From Paenibacillus_E oryzisoli_A (GTDB lineage Bacteria; Bacillota; Bacilli; Paenibacillales; NBRC-103111): a stretch of 64,000 nucleotides of DNA. Below the pieces are notes generated by a model. The model was given only the letters and a program-made list of their open reading frames with translations. It had not been told where the DNA came from and searched no databases. Position 1 is the stretch's first letter. Each line of letters starts with the position of its first letter. A program made the translations under genes and the position numbers. This document shows, in pieces, positions 9,118-18,400 of this stretch. The stretch is from positions 610,346-674,345 of the forward strand of contig NZ_JBCMUN010000007.1 of NCBI RefSeq assembly GCF_050467285.1, given 5' to 3'.

Positions 9118-9996
9118 CTACCCCTTCACAGCCCCGACCATCACGCCTTTGATGAAAAAGCGCTGCAAGAACGGATACACGCATAGAATCGGCAGCGTCG
9201 CTACAACGATCGTGGCATACTTAATCGTCTCCCCGATCTGGAACATATCGCCGCCCGTTCCGGAGGACATGCTGTCGGTGGAATTCGAAATGAGAATTTC
9301 CCGCAAAATTATTTGCAGTGGAAACAGCTCTCGATCCTTCAGGAAAATCGAAGCGTAGAACCAGCCGTTCCACTTATCGACGGCATAATACAAGGCGATA
9401 ACCGCAAGCGTCGGCAGCGACAATGGGATAATAATCCGGAACAGCAGCACAAAATGATTCGCCCCATCGATTTTCGCCGACTCCTCAAGCGCATCGGGAA
9501 TGGACGCGAAGGCTGTCCGCATGATGATGAGATTGAACGTGCTCACGGCAAAAGGAATGATAACGGACCACAGCGAATCCAGCAGGCCGACGCCTTTGAC
9601 AATCAAATACATCGGAATCAGCCCGCCGCTGAAAAACATCGTAACCAGAATGAAGAACATGATCCATTTGTTCCAGAACACGTTTTTGCGGGAAAGCACG
9701 AAAGCGCCAAGCGCTGTCAAAAGCAGATTAAACACAACGCCCACCACAACGATAAACAACGTGTTGCCGTAGCCGACAATAATCGCTGAGTTTGAAAAAA
9801 CAAGCTTATACGCCTCAATATTAAAGCCAAGCGGCCGCCATAGGACACCTTCGTGGGACACAATTCGGTTGGCGTCGCTGAACGAAGCGAACAGCACATG
9901 AAGCAGCGGATAGATCGTTGCCGCCATCAGCAAGGTCAGCAGCGTGTAGATCACCGCGTTAAAAATCCGCTCTTCCCATTTGGAATGGATGGACAT
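9118..9996 (-). CDS. CUT1 ABC transporter permease (LplC/YtcP-like)
   Basis: Second permease of the Lpl-type oligosaccharide transporter, 292 aa, six membrane helices, EAA loop EESAKIDGANHFVLLFRIIIP near residues 185-205. The tail FFIKGVMVGAVKG is typical of LplC. The long periplasmic loop around residues 210-260 (ILREILISNSTDSMSSG) is also a mark of this subgroup. GGGAG stands seven bases before the ATG. It lies between the LplB-type permease (31 bp upstream) and GH88 (42 bp downstream). The Lpl subgroup in Paenibacillus usually moves large oligosaccharides such as lyase products. Confidence 0.93.
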   Translation of the reverse strand: MSIHSKWEERIFNAVIYTLLTLLMAATIYPLLHVLFASFSDANRIVSHEGVLWRPLGFNIEAYKLVFSNSAIIVGYGNTLFIVVVGVVFNLLLTALGAFVLSRKNVFWNKWIMFFILVTMFFSGGLIPMYLIVKGVGLLDSLWSVIIPFAVSTFNLIIMRTAFASIPDALEESAKIDGANHFVLLFRIIIPLSLPTLAVIALYYAVDKWNGWFYASIFLKDRELFPLQIILREILISNSTDSMSSGTGGDMFQIGETIKYATIVVATLPILCVYPFLQRFFIKGVMVGAVKG

Positions 9997-10026
9997 CCGG
10001 GTACTCCCTTTCTTTTTAAAATCAAC

Positions 10027-10992
10027 CTACCACAAGCTGTTATCCGTCATCTTCTTGCTAAACCGGTTCGCCGCAATCAGCAAAATGAGATTCAGCACCG
10101 AGTTGAACAGGCCCACCGCCGAGCTATAGCTCCAGTTAAATTCGAGCAAACCTTTTCGGTAGACGAAAGAAGAAATGACGTCCGCCGTCTCATACACGAC
10201 CGGATTGTAGAGCAGAATAATCTTTTCAAAGCCGACGTTGAGCAAATTCCCCGACCGCAGAATAAACATAATGACGATCACCGGCAAAATGCCCGGCAAC
10301 GTAATGTTCCAGATTTGCTGCAGCCTGGAGGCGCCGTCGATGCGCGCTGCTTCATACTGCTCCTGATCAATGCTCGTGAGGGCAGCCATGTAAATAATGG
10401 ACTCCCAGCCGATGCGCTGCCAAATGTCGGAGATGACATACAGCGAGCGGAACAGTTCCGGCTTTTGCAGCATCGCCTGGCCATCCGTCCCCATCACCGA
10501 GACGAAAAATGTATTAATAAAGCCGCCGCTGTTCGTGAAATCCTTAATCATCCCGCAGATCACGATCATCGAGATGAAGTAAGGCATGTAGGTAATGGAC
10601 TGAGCCGTCTTCTTGAAGGTTTTATTCTTTACCTCATTGAGAAGCAGGGCGAGCACAATCGGCATCGGAAATTCAAACAAGAGTGAATATAAGCTGATGA
10701 GAATCGTGTTTTTAAAAATACGCCAAAAATAATAGCTGCTGAAGAAGCTCTCAAAATGGGCAAAACCGACCCATGGGCTGCCCAGAATGCCCTTCATGGG
10801 GGAGTAGTTTTTAAAGGCGATCAACGCCCCGTACATGGGCGCATAGTGAAACAAGACGTAGTACGCCAGCACGGGCAGGATCATGAGGTACAAATATTTA
10901 TTTGTGATAAAATCTTTCGCAACGGTTCTCCGTAACGAACCGGTACGGGTCGGAGCAGCAGGTGCAGCGGTTGTCTGCAGGTTCCGGTTCAT
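10027..10992 (-). CDS. CUT1 ABC transporter permease (LplB-like)
   Basis: First permease of the Lpl-type transporter, 321 aa. A basic cytoplasmic N-terminus precedes six membrane helices; the FHYAPMYGALIAFKNYSP block (residues 50-68) is characteristic of LplB, and the EAA loop is YEAARIDGASRLQQIWNITLP. A GTG nine bases earlier (11001) is in frame, but the ATG at 10992 has GAGGAG at a good distance. It lies 58 bp behind the binding protein gene with a stem-loop in the gap. Confidence 0.93.
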   Translation of the reverse strand: MNRNLQTTAAPAAPTRTGSLRRTVAKDFITNKYLYLMILPVLAYYVLFHYAPMYGALIAFKNYSPMKGILGSPWVGFAHFESFFSSYYFWRIFKNTILISLYSLLFEFPMPIVLALLLNEVKNKTFKKTAQSITYMPYFISMIVICGMIKDFTNSGGFINTFFVSVMGTDGQAMLQKPELFRSLYVISDIWQRIGWESIIYMAALTSIDQEQYEAARIDGASRLQQIWNITLPGILPVIVIMFILRSGNLLNVGFEKIILLYNPVVYETADVISSFVYRKGLLEFNWSYSSAVGLFNSVLNLILLIAANRFSKKMTDNSLW

Positions 10993-11018
10993 GCTCAGCA
11001 CTCCTCTATTTATAAGTG

Positions 11019-11040
11019 AGGAGAGGCTGCCGCCTCTCCT
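11019..11040 (-). other. Intergenic stem-loop after the Lpl-type binding protein gene
   Basis: A perfect nine-base-pair stem AGGAGAGGC/GCCTCTCCT with a four-base loop and no T-run lies just after the lipoprotein stop codon. It probably stabilises the upstream message, as with the stem-loop at 6263. Confidence 0.55.
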
Positions 11041-11050
11041 GATCTAACGA

Positions 11051-12694
11051 TTAACGCTTGTTGTAACGGTCGAGCGCAGCCTTTTCAATCGCAATGGCAC
11101 GGTCGATTTTGAGCGATTTGATTTTATCCACATACTTGTCGAACGCATCGATCGGCTCCGAGCCCAAAATGATTTTGAGCGACATTTCACCCACCAGCGT
11201 GTTCACATCGTTCATAATCGTCGCAAACTCCGTGCTCTCATCCGGTGTAGGCGTGATCGGCGGCAGCAGGTATTTCTCTGCGTCCGTATTCGACCATACG
11301 GTGATCCCGTCTTTTTGCTCCGGCATCGTCAAGTACTGCTCGATATACCGTTTATCCTGGACGAACGGACCGTTGTAGCCGGAGCGCGCATACATCGCAA
11401 GCGCTTGTGCAGGTGCGAGCTTATCCGGGTTCTTCATCACGTAATCCGTATACTTCGGATAGCCGTTGTCCATCTTGTAGCTCACGCCTTCAACCCCGAA
11501 GTTGAAGAAGTTGTGGCCTTCCTCGCCGTAGCCATAGTCCAGCAGTCGCACCGCTGTCTCCACATTCTTCGAATTCGCGGTGATTGCCACGCCGCCTGTC
11601 GGTACAAAAGCGAAGTCTTTTTGACCGAATTTCGGCTTGTCGCCGCTCTTCAGTACCGGATAAGGGGCCGGAGCAAATTTCGCGTTCGGCTCTTTCTCCT
11701 GTACAATCGGCTGCCATTTGCCGATACCCGCGCCGGAATTCCATACGGTCGCCGCACTCTTGCCGGACGTCATATTGGAATCCATCGTTTTGGTATCGAC
11801 GGTTGCGATATTTTTATCGATTAAGCCCTCGGCATACCACTTCTGCATCGTCGCCAGGAATTGCTTATAGCCGGGCTCCATTGGACCGTACTTAATCGTG
11901 CCGCCTTCTTGGTAAAAGTTCTTGATGACGCCGAACGCCCCGATGAATGCGCCGCCATCCAGACCGAACAGCGCCGTCGGCATACCCAGGAACGTCAGCG
12001 GAGCCGCTACGCCTTTCTTTTCCTTAAACGCTTTCAGCACGTTGTACCAGTCGTCGATCGTCTGCGGCATCGGCAAGCCGAGCTCATCCAACCAGTCTTT
12101 GCGAATGATCGGGCCTTGGTACGTCTTCAGCAGATTATCGCCGCGAATGAACGGGAACGCATAGTAGCTGCCACTGTCCGTTTTTATTTGCTTATCCACT
12201 TCCGGGTGCTCTTTCAAATACTTTTTCAAATTCGGCGCATATTTATCGATCGCATCGTTCAGCTTCAGAATGTAGCCATCGTTGATCGCTTTCTCCGGAC
12301 CACCCGGGAAGGAGGAGCTCCACGAGTATTCGATCATGTCCGGCAGCTCGCCGGATGCCAGCAGCACGTTAAGCGCTTCTTTCGCCTGATTCGCAGGCGG
12401 TTGAATGAACTTCAGGTTCACGCCTGTCCGCTTCTGCCATTCTTGGAAGAACGGCACCTCTTGGAACGTCGGTTTCACGCTGCCAATGTTCCCGTTAAGC
12501 TCAGCCCAATAGGAGAGTGTCTTATCCGTTTTCATTGGATAGCTGAACGGGCCAGCTGCCGCTGTTGGGGGCGTGCTTGCTCCCGCTCCGTCCTTCGGCG
12601 GATCGGCTGGCGCTTCCTTCGAGCAGGCTGCGAGCATAGAGCCCGACAGCGCCAGCAAAGTAGCCATAGTTACGATTTTTTTCGTTGCTTTCAT
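11051..12694 (-). CDS. Lpl-type extracellular oligosaccharide-binding lipoprotein
   Basis: Large substrate-binding lipoprotein, 547 aa, of the LplA/YtcQ type that works with LplB/LplC permeases. The lipobox is LAAC (Cys24) after a hydrophobic core. Mature domain blocks such as the DMIEYSWSS segment, the GLPMPQTIDDWYNVLKAFK segment and DYGYGEEGHNFFNFG are typical of the subgroup. The frame is open up to 12781, but the ATG at 12694 is preceded by GGGAGG and begins the signal peptide, so it is chosen. The gene lies directly after the regulator gene and its terminator. Two copies of a motif shared with the regulator and lyase promoters lie 106-160 bp upstream (12801-12854), suggesting control by that regulator. 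Confidence 0.93.
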   Translation of the reverse strand: MKATKKIVTMATLLALSGSMLAACSKEAPADPPKDGAGASTPPTAAAGPFSYPMKTDKTLSYWAELNGNIGSVKPTFQEVPFFQEWQKRTGVNLKFIQPPANQAKEALNVLLASGELPDMIEYSWSSSFPGGPEKAINDGYILKLNDAIDKYAPNLKKYLKEHPEVDKQIKTDSGSYYAFPFIRGDNLLKTYQGPIIRKDWLDELGLPMPQTIDDWYNVLKAFKEKKGVAAPLTFLGMPTALFGLDGGAFIGAFGVIKNFYQEGGTIKYGPMEPGYKQFLATMQKWYAEGLIDKNIATVDTKTMDSNMTSGKSAATVWNSGAGIGKWQPIVQEKEPNAKFAPAPYPVLKSGDKPKFGQKDFAFVPTGGVAITANSKNVETAVRLLDYGYGEEGHNFFNFGVEGVSYKMDNGYPKYTDYVMKNPDKLAPAQALAMYARSGYNGPFVQDKRYIEQYLTMPEQKDGITVWSNTDAEKYLLPPITPTPDESTEFATIMNDVNTLVGEMSLKIILGSEPIDAFDKYVDKIKSLKIDRAIAIEKAALDRYNKR

Positions 12695-12800
12695 AAACCG
12701 CTTACCTCCCTTTTTCGTATGACCGCGTCTGTACAACGCTTCGGTCTGTACAGCCTTCATATTGACGCCAGCGGGCTCCAAAAGATATAACGAAAAGCTC

Positions 12801-12854
12801 CAATTTCGTTGTTAAAACACGCCTCCGCATGCATAAAATCGCCAATTGCATTGC
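12801..12854. promoter_or_regulatory. Double operator candidate for the AraC-type regulator, before the Lpl-type transporter
   Basis: Two CCAAT-centred motifs begin at 12801 (CCAATTTCGTTGTTAAAA) and, as GCATAAAATCGCCAATTGC, at 12832; their CCAAT cores are 41 bp apart. A single closely similar motif lies at 15332-15360 before the regulator gene, and a pair with the same 41-bp core spacing lies at 22296/22337 before the lyase gene. Binding by the regulator is inferred. Confidence 0.55.
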
Positions 12855-12868
12855 ATCCATTACGGAAA

Positions 12869-12896
12869 ACGGGCAACCACCCCAGTGGCCGCCCGT
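12869..12896 (-). terminator. Intrinsic terminator of the AraC-type regulator gene
   Basis: A 12-bp stem (ACGGGCGGCCAC with GTGGTTGCCCGT, two G-U pairs) with a four-base loop begins right after the TAG stop codon and is followed by TTTT. Confidence 0.8.
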
Positions 12897-15260
12897 CTAT
12901 CCCCGCAGCTCGCGAAACTTGCCGGGCGTGATGCCTTCGAACTTTTTAAATACCCGGATGAACGTCGCCGCCTCATTAAAGCCGACCATCTTGCCGATGT
13001 CGACAATCGGCTGATCCGTAAAGCCAAGCAGCGCTTTGGCCTGCTCAATCCGTACCCGATTAATATAATCGAGCAGCCCTTCGCCCGTCTGCTCTTTGTA
13101 CAGCTTGGACAAATAGCTTGCCTTCATTTGAAAATGCTCACCCAGCAGCCCCACATTCAAATCCATATCCTGATAATGGGTTTCCACATAAACATTCACC
13201 TTGTGAATCAACTCCCGCAGCGATTCCGCCCGGCCCTTGGAAATGTTCACGTCCAGCTTCGCCGCCGTGTACGCACATACATCTTCCAGCAGCAGGTTGA
13301 GCTGCTCGACCATTTCCCTGACCGTATCGCTGCTCGCCATCGTCTCCATCCAGTTCGGATGCTTCGCGAGAAAACTCTCCTCGACTTCGCCCAGCTCATG
13401 AATCGTTTTCATCATCGTCGAAATCAAATTAAACATCAGGCAGCGAACCAGCGTCACGGACGTCATCGACTTCCCGTAATTGCGGTCGATTACCTCATCC
13501 AGCACTTCCCGGGCACGCGCCAAATCGCCGATTTTAATGAAATTCATCAACCGCTGTTCAATCTGTAAAGGGTAATAGTAGCCGGTCATCGGCTCCTTAT
13601 GCAGCTGCTCATAGGCGATGATCTGCTGCTTGCCGAGCACCAGCTTGTACTCCATCGCATCGAGCGCTTCTTGATACGCCTGCTCGATGCCGGCAATCGT
13701 CGAATGCGCTCGCGAAATCGACAGCGTGAGCTTCATCCGATACCGCTCTAACAGAAACTGCTGCGCTTCTTCCGAGATCGAAACGAGCTGCTGCATGCGT
13801 TCCTCTTCATCGTCGGAGGAGAAATTCACGATGCAAGCGAGCATATCGTCAATTTCAGCGACATAGCCCCGATGTCCGTGCATGCCGGCCAGTTCCTCCA
13901 CCACATTGGTTAAAATGAACTGTGCCAATCGGCTTTTCTCATGCGCGCTGATGGACGAAATGCTGATACTGACCTCCTCGGGTGCCTCCATAAAGAAGAG
14001 AATGACGGCAAAATCTTCGGACAGCAGCTCAATCTGATGCGAATTCAGCGATTCCCGCAGCGGAATCGGCCCGTCCAGCCGGCCCTTCAACAGGCGCGCC
14101 AGCATATTGGAACGCAGCATATTATGCTGCTGCTGAAGCTGCACTCGAATCGCTTCCTTCTCGCTAAGCGTGTCGGAAACCGCACGGTGAATGAAGCTTA
14201 GCTCATTCCCCTCCTGTTGGCTGCCACGGCCGCGCGAACCTTCCGCCCTGGCCAACACTTGAACAAGCCGCTGAATCGGCGAGTAGTTTCTCCGCATGAA
14301 AAAGAGGGTCAATATCGCCGCCCCGATCAGGGAGATCGCCACGCTAACATACATCACGTTGCGGACGTAGACGGCTTTTTGCCAGTATACTTTGCTCGGG
14401 ATGACCGAGATGTACGTAAGCTTCGACACCTCAGAGTTCAAATAATAAATTTCCGATTGCTCATCACTCGTTTTGTTATAAATAACGCCGCTCTCTGCCC
14501 TGCCCAGCTGATCCAGAATGGACGCCGGAAGCCCCGTGCTCGTATTCGACAGCAGTACTTTATGCGCCTCATCCAGCACATACACGTTCCCGCCGCTAAA
14601 AGACTGCACCTTGGCAATCGCTTTATTAAAACGCTCCACATCCGCCATCACAACAACAGAACCTGTCGGCCTGCTGCCCGATCCTGCCGGAAGCCGGGTA
14701 ATGAGCGCAAGCGACTGCTTGGAATATGCAGAATCCTTGCGAGGCAGAACCGTGAACGTCGTACTTCTGTTCATTTTCACCAGCTTCAGCCAATCGGCAT
14801 AACTGATCACGCCCGTATCGTGAATCGTTTCAAAACCCGCTTGATAATCCCGCGTACTGCCGGGCAGCAGGACCGTATTCTCCGCTTCCCACGTCAAATA
14901 AAACTGATCGACATTGGCATAGGAGGTCTGGTACATGAGAAACTCCTTCGCGATCAAATATGCGGTATACTGCTCATCGCTGCTGGACATGCGGGTATAG
15001 ATCAAGCTTTGAATTCTTGTATTCCACGTCAGCTCCATACTCAGACGCTGCATCATTTCGATCTGGGTATCGATCGTTTCTCTCACCTGCTGGAGCATCG
15101 TATCGTTGGCTCTATGAATTTCGCTTCGCAGCGTATTGCTGGATTCCCGGTATAGAATCAGACTCATCAGAATCGGAATGATAAATACGGCGCTGTAGGA
15201 AATCAGCCATGTAAAAATGACGCTTTTGCGCTTCTTCCACAAATTCATTTTGATCGGCAT
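12897..15260 (-). CDS. Membrane-bound AraC-family regulator with extracellular sensor domain
   Basis: One-component regulator of 787 aa. A short cytoplasmic head is followed by a membrane helix (residues 15-35), an extracellular region of about 260 residues with Cache-like features, a second helix (about 296-318), a long cytoplasmic coiled linker and a C-terminal double helix-turn-helix of the AraC/XylS type (about 690-787, with LLDYINRVRIEQAKALL and VGFNEAATFIRVFKKFEG). Such proteins are common next to Lpl-type transporters in Paenibacillus and activate them when oligosaccharide is outside. The ATG has GGAG seven bases upstream. It lies between the lyase and the transporter it probably controls. 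Its own promoter region holds one copy of the shared motif, so it may regulate itself. Confidence 0.92.
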   Translation of the reverse strand: MPIKMNLWKKRKSVIFTWLISYSAVFIIPILMSLILYRESSNTLRSEIHRANDTMLQQVRETIDTQIEMMQRLSMELTWNTRIQSLIYTRMSSSDEQYTAYLIAKEFLMYQTSYANVDQFYLTWEAENTVLLPGSTRDYQAGFETIHDTGVISYADWLKLVKMNRSTTFTVLPRKDSAYSKQSLALITRLPAGSGSRPTGSVVVMADVERFNKAIAKVQSFSGGNVYVLDEAHKVLLSNTSTGLPASILDQLGRAESGVIYNKTSDEQSEIYYLNSEVSKLTYISVIPSKVYWQKAVYVRNVMYVSVAISLIGAAILTLFFMRRNYSPIQRLVQVLARAEGSRGRGSQQEGNELSFIHRAVSDTLSEKEAIRVQLQQQHNMLRSNMLARLLKGRLDGPIPLRESLNSHQIELLSEDFAVILFFMEAPEEVSISISSISAHEKSRLAQFILTNVVEELAGMHGHRGYVAEIDDMLACIVNFSSDDEEERMQQLVSISEEAQQFLLERYRMKLTLSISRAHSTIAGIEQAYQEALDAMEYKLVLGKQQIIAYEQLHKEPMTGYYYPLQIEQRLMNFIKIGDLARAREVLDEVIDRNYGKSMTSVTLVRCLMFNLISTMMKTIHELGEVEESFLAKHPNWMETMASSDTVREMVEQLNLLLEDVCAYTAAKLDVNISKGRAESLRELIHKVNVYVETHYQDMDLNVGLLGEHFQMKASYLSKLYKEQTGEGLLDYINRVRIEQAKALLGFTDQPIVDIGKMVGFNEAATFIRVFKKFEGITPGKFRELRG

Positions 15261-15331
15261 GCGCTCTCTCCTCTGGGGTGTCTGTCAGTACGGCTTCCTC
15301 CATTATGACGACTTCCTCTTGCAAAAGGAAT

Positions 15332-15360
15332 GCATAAATTGTCCAATCGCGTTGTTAAAA
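15332..15360. promoter_or_regulatory. Operator candidate upstream of the AraC-type regulator
   Basis: The plus strand carries GCATAAATTGTCCAAT followed by CGCGTTGTTAAAA. It matches the second motif at 12832 in about 19 of 23 positions and shares GTTGTTAAAA with the first motif at 12801. It lies 72-100 bp before the regulator start, between that gene and the terminator of the lyase gene. Confidence 0.5.
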
Positions 15361-15376
15361 AAGTTGCCGCAGCACG

Positions 15377-15400
15377 AAAAAAAGGGGGCAACCCGCCCCC
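15377..15400 (-). terminator. Intrinsic terminator of the giant lyase gene
   Basis: On the minus strand the stem GGGGGC/GCCCCC with a five-base loop is followed by seven T, about ten bases after the stop codon. Confidence 0.9.
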
Positions 15401-15410
15401 TCTCCAGCAT

Positions 15411-18400
15411 TTAGTTCATAAATTCGATATAGGTCAAAAGCCGTTTCAACACGACCGCCGCTTCCGCTCTGGTTGAAGGGGCGGCAGGCGCGATGAGGCT
15501 CGCCGACCGTCCGTTCAGGATGCCAGCTTGGAGTGCCGCCGCCAGCGGCGCTTTCGCCCAAGCGCTAATCTGCGGCTGATCCTGGAATGGCTGGAGCAGG
15601 TCTTGGTTCGCACCGCCCTGCGCCGGCTTACCCCCAAGCTTCATCGCGGATGCGAGCATGACCGCCATCTGCTCGCGCGTGATCGGCAGGTTCGGACTGA
15701 ACATATCCGGTCCGGTACCCTCGATCAGCTTCGCCTGCACGGCTGCCTCAACCGCTGCATAGTACCAATCGGTTGGCGCGACATCCTTAAAGCTTGGCTG
15801 CTGAACCCCCTTCGCTTGATAGCCAAGCGCGCGCACCAGCATTGCTGCAAACTCGGCCCGCGTGACTTGCGCCTCCGGTGCATAGCGGCCGTCCGCCTGA
15901 CCTTGAACGATCAGCTTCGACGCCAACAGTTCGACGTCGGTTTTGCTCCAATGACCCGCAACATCGTCGAACGTTTTACTGCCTTGGATCACGGTGTAGA
16001 TGCTTGCTCCGTTTCGTTTCATGCGCACTTCCGTCTGTCCGTCAGGTCGGGTTACAAACACCGCCGGCACATAAGTCAGCTCGCCTGTCTCCGGATCATA
16101 CCAGACAGCCGTCGCCTTGCTCGCATCGAGGCCTGCCGGTAGGAGCATCGTGCGAACCACATAAGTGTTGCCAAATTGCGTCACCGCCGCAACTTGATCG
16201 CCCTGCTCCACGGTTACTTTGTAGTCCACGACCGGTCCTGCAACCGTAACGTCATCGTTGCTGGAGGCTGCCTTTACCTGTTCCTCCAAAGTCGGATCCG
16301 CTTGTTGGATCGTGACGGTTACGGTGGTGCTTGCCCCGGATGGTGCCGCATTCGCCACAGCTCCGCCAGGAGCGAACAGGGACAATGGCAGCGTCATGTC
16401 GCCAAGCTGCGACTGGAGAACAACGGCGCCCGCTGGCGACGTTGCAGCCGCAGCCTGCAACGCAGCTGCCGGAAGCTTCACGACCAACGTGCTGCCATTA
16501 CCTGGCGGCGCAATGACGACGGTCGAGGCATCCGCAGACCAGGCTTGCTTCAGATTCTCGGCAGCCACGACCACCGTCGTCACTTCTCTGCCTTGGCTGT
16601 CCTTGCTTGTTACGACCGCGTCCTCCGGCAGCTTCAGCTGAAGGACGCCGTCTTTCGGTCCTGTCGCCGGCGGTGTCGACGGTGTCCCAGTGCCAGCACC
16701 GGCACCTGAGCCGCTGCCAGAACCAGATCCAGAGCCCGCTCCATTGCCTGAATCGCCACCCGACGACGATTCTACAGTGACGAAGCGCAGCATCTTCTCC
16801 TTCCCTGCTGGCGCGCCGCTCGTCTCATCCGCAGCAGCACGGACCTTGAACTCGTGCGTGCCGTTCAGGTTAACGCGCCTAAACGCTTCGGCTTCATACC
16901 GCACATAATCGCCGCCGTCCAGGCTGTACTCCAGCCCCGCGTCCATACCCGATACGGTATTCGCCGCATCGTCCGCCGTCACTTGCGGCGCTTTCGGCAC
17001 CACATATACGGTTACCGCAGCTTGCAGTTCGGCGTGCGCCGTCGTTGCCGTAATGACCGCCTTGCCCGGCTGCAACGCTTGCACCAAACCGGTGCTGTCG
17101 ACAGAAGCCGCCAGCTCATTGGAGGATACCCATCCAATTGTCGTGTCATAGGCGTCCGAAGGTGCCACTTGCGCACCTAACGAAACTGTCGTCTGCTCAG
17201 CATCCTCAGCCGGTTCATCCAGGTACACCGCTTGTTCAGCCGTATTCAGCTCCAGCCCTTGCGGCTGCTTAGGCGCTTGGTACGTATACACCTTCACATT
17301 GTCGATCCATAAAGGCGCGTCCACGGCACCGTAGGACGTATAGATCCGCATGTTGTCGATCGTGGTCGACGACTCGAAGAAATTCAGATTCGCCTTTTGC
17401 AGCACGCCGTTCAAATACACATTGACTTTCTGGTTCGCGATGTCAACCTCCAGTCGGATGTGATGCCAGACACCTGTCGGTACCGAACCGAGCGTGTCGA
17501 CCGTGCCGTCCTTGTACAGGTAGCGCAGCGTTCCACTCGTTAATAGCCGGACAACGCTTTTCTCGCCCTGCCGCAGCTCATAGAACGGCGTTTTGCCGCT
17601 GTTCTTTTCCTTCAAATCCCACTCCGCAACCAACATTCCGTCTTGCACCGCAAAAGGCTGCATGAGCGAAGCGCTGAACTTATTGTCGTTGTCGTTAAGC
17701 AAAACACTTCGATTCGCTGCGTTCGGGTCCTCCACAATCTGTACGGGAGCCGTAGTGCTCTGGGCAACTTGCCATGCGTCGAAGGAACCCGCATTAAACG
17801 TACTGTACACTAACGTTTGCTCGCCGAAACGATACACCGCGATGTCGTCTGCATACAGAATCGCGTCTTTCGCCTGGGCATCCGTTTGCATCCGAATGCC
17901 ATCCAGCGCCGCAACCGGGCTGGCAAAGCTCGCGCCGGCCGCTGCCAGTTTACCATCCACATAGACATCGTATTTGCTGTGCGGAATGTCCATCGTCAAC
18001 CGCAGCTTCGTCCATGTTGCCGCAGACAGCCCTTGCACGTAATGCTCGGCGCCCTGCGCGTCAATCCAATAGAGGGCTCCCGCCCGCGTAACAAGGCGAA
18101 TGGCGGCTGCATCGCCACCAAGCAGCGTAAATTCCTCACCCTTCGGCCCGTATGGCTCGGCAAATGTCCATTCCGCCTCCGCCAAGCCGGAGACAGCCGG
18201 GAACGTTCGTGAGGCAGAAGCCGAAGCCTCATCGCTCATATCCAGCAGACGCAGTATATTGCTGGATTCCTCCGGCAGCCGCTCCAGCGTCACAAGCGTC
18301 TGCTGCGCATTGCTCACGCTCCAGCCGCTCGGTCCGCCGCCGACCGCTTCAAGCCCGTTGCCTTCGTTATCGAAGGCGGCGTACAGCGCGGCATTGCGGT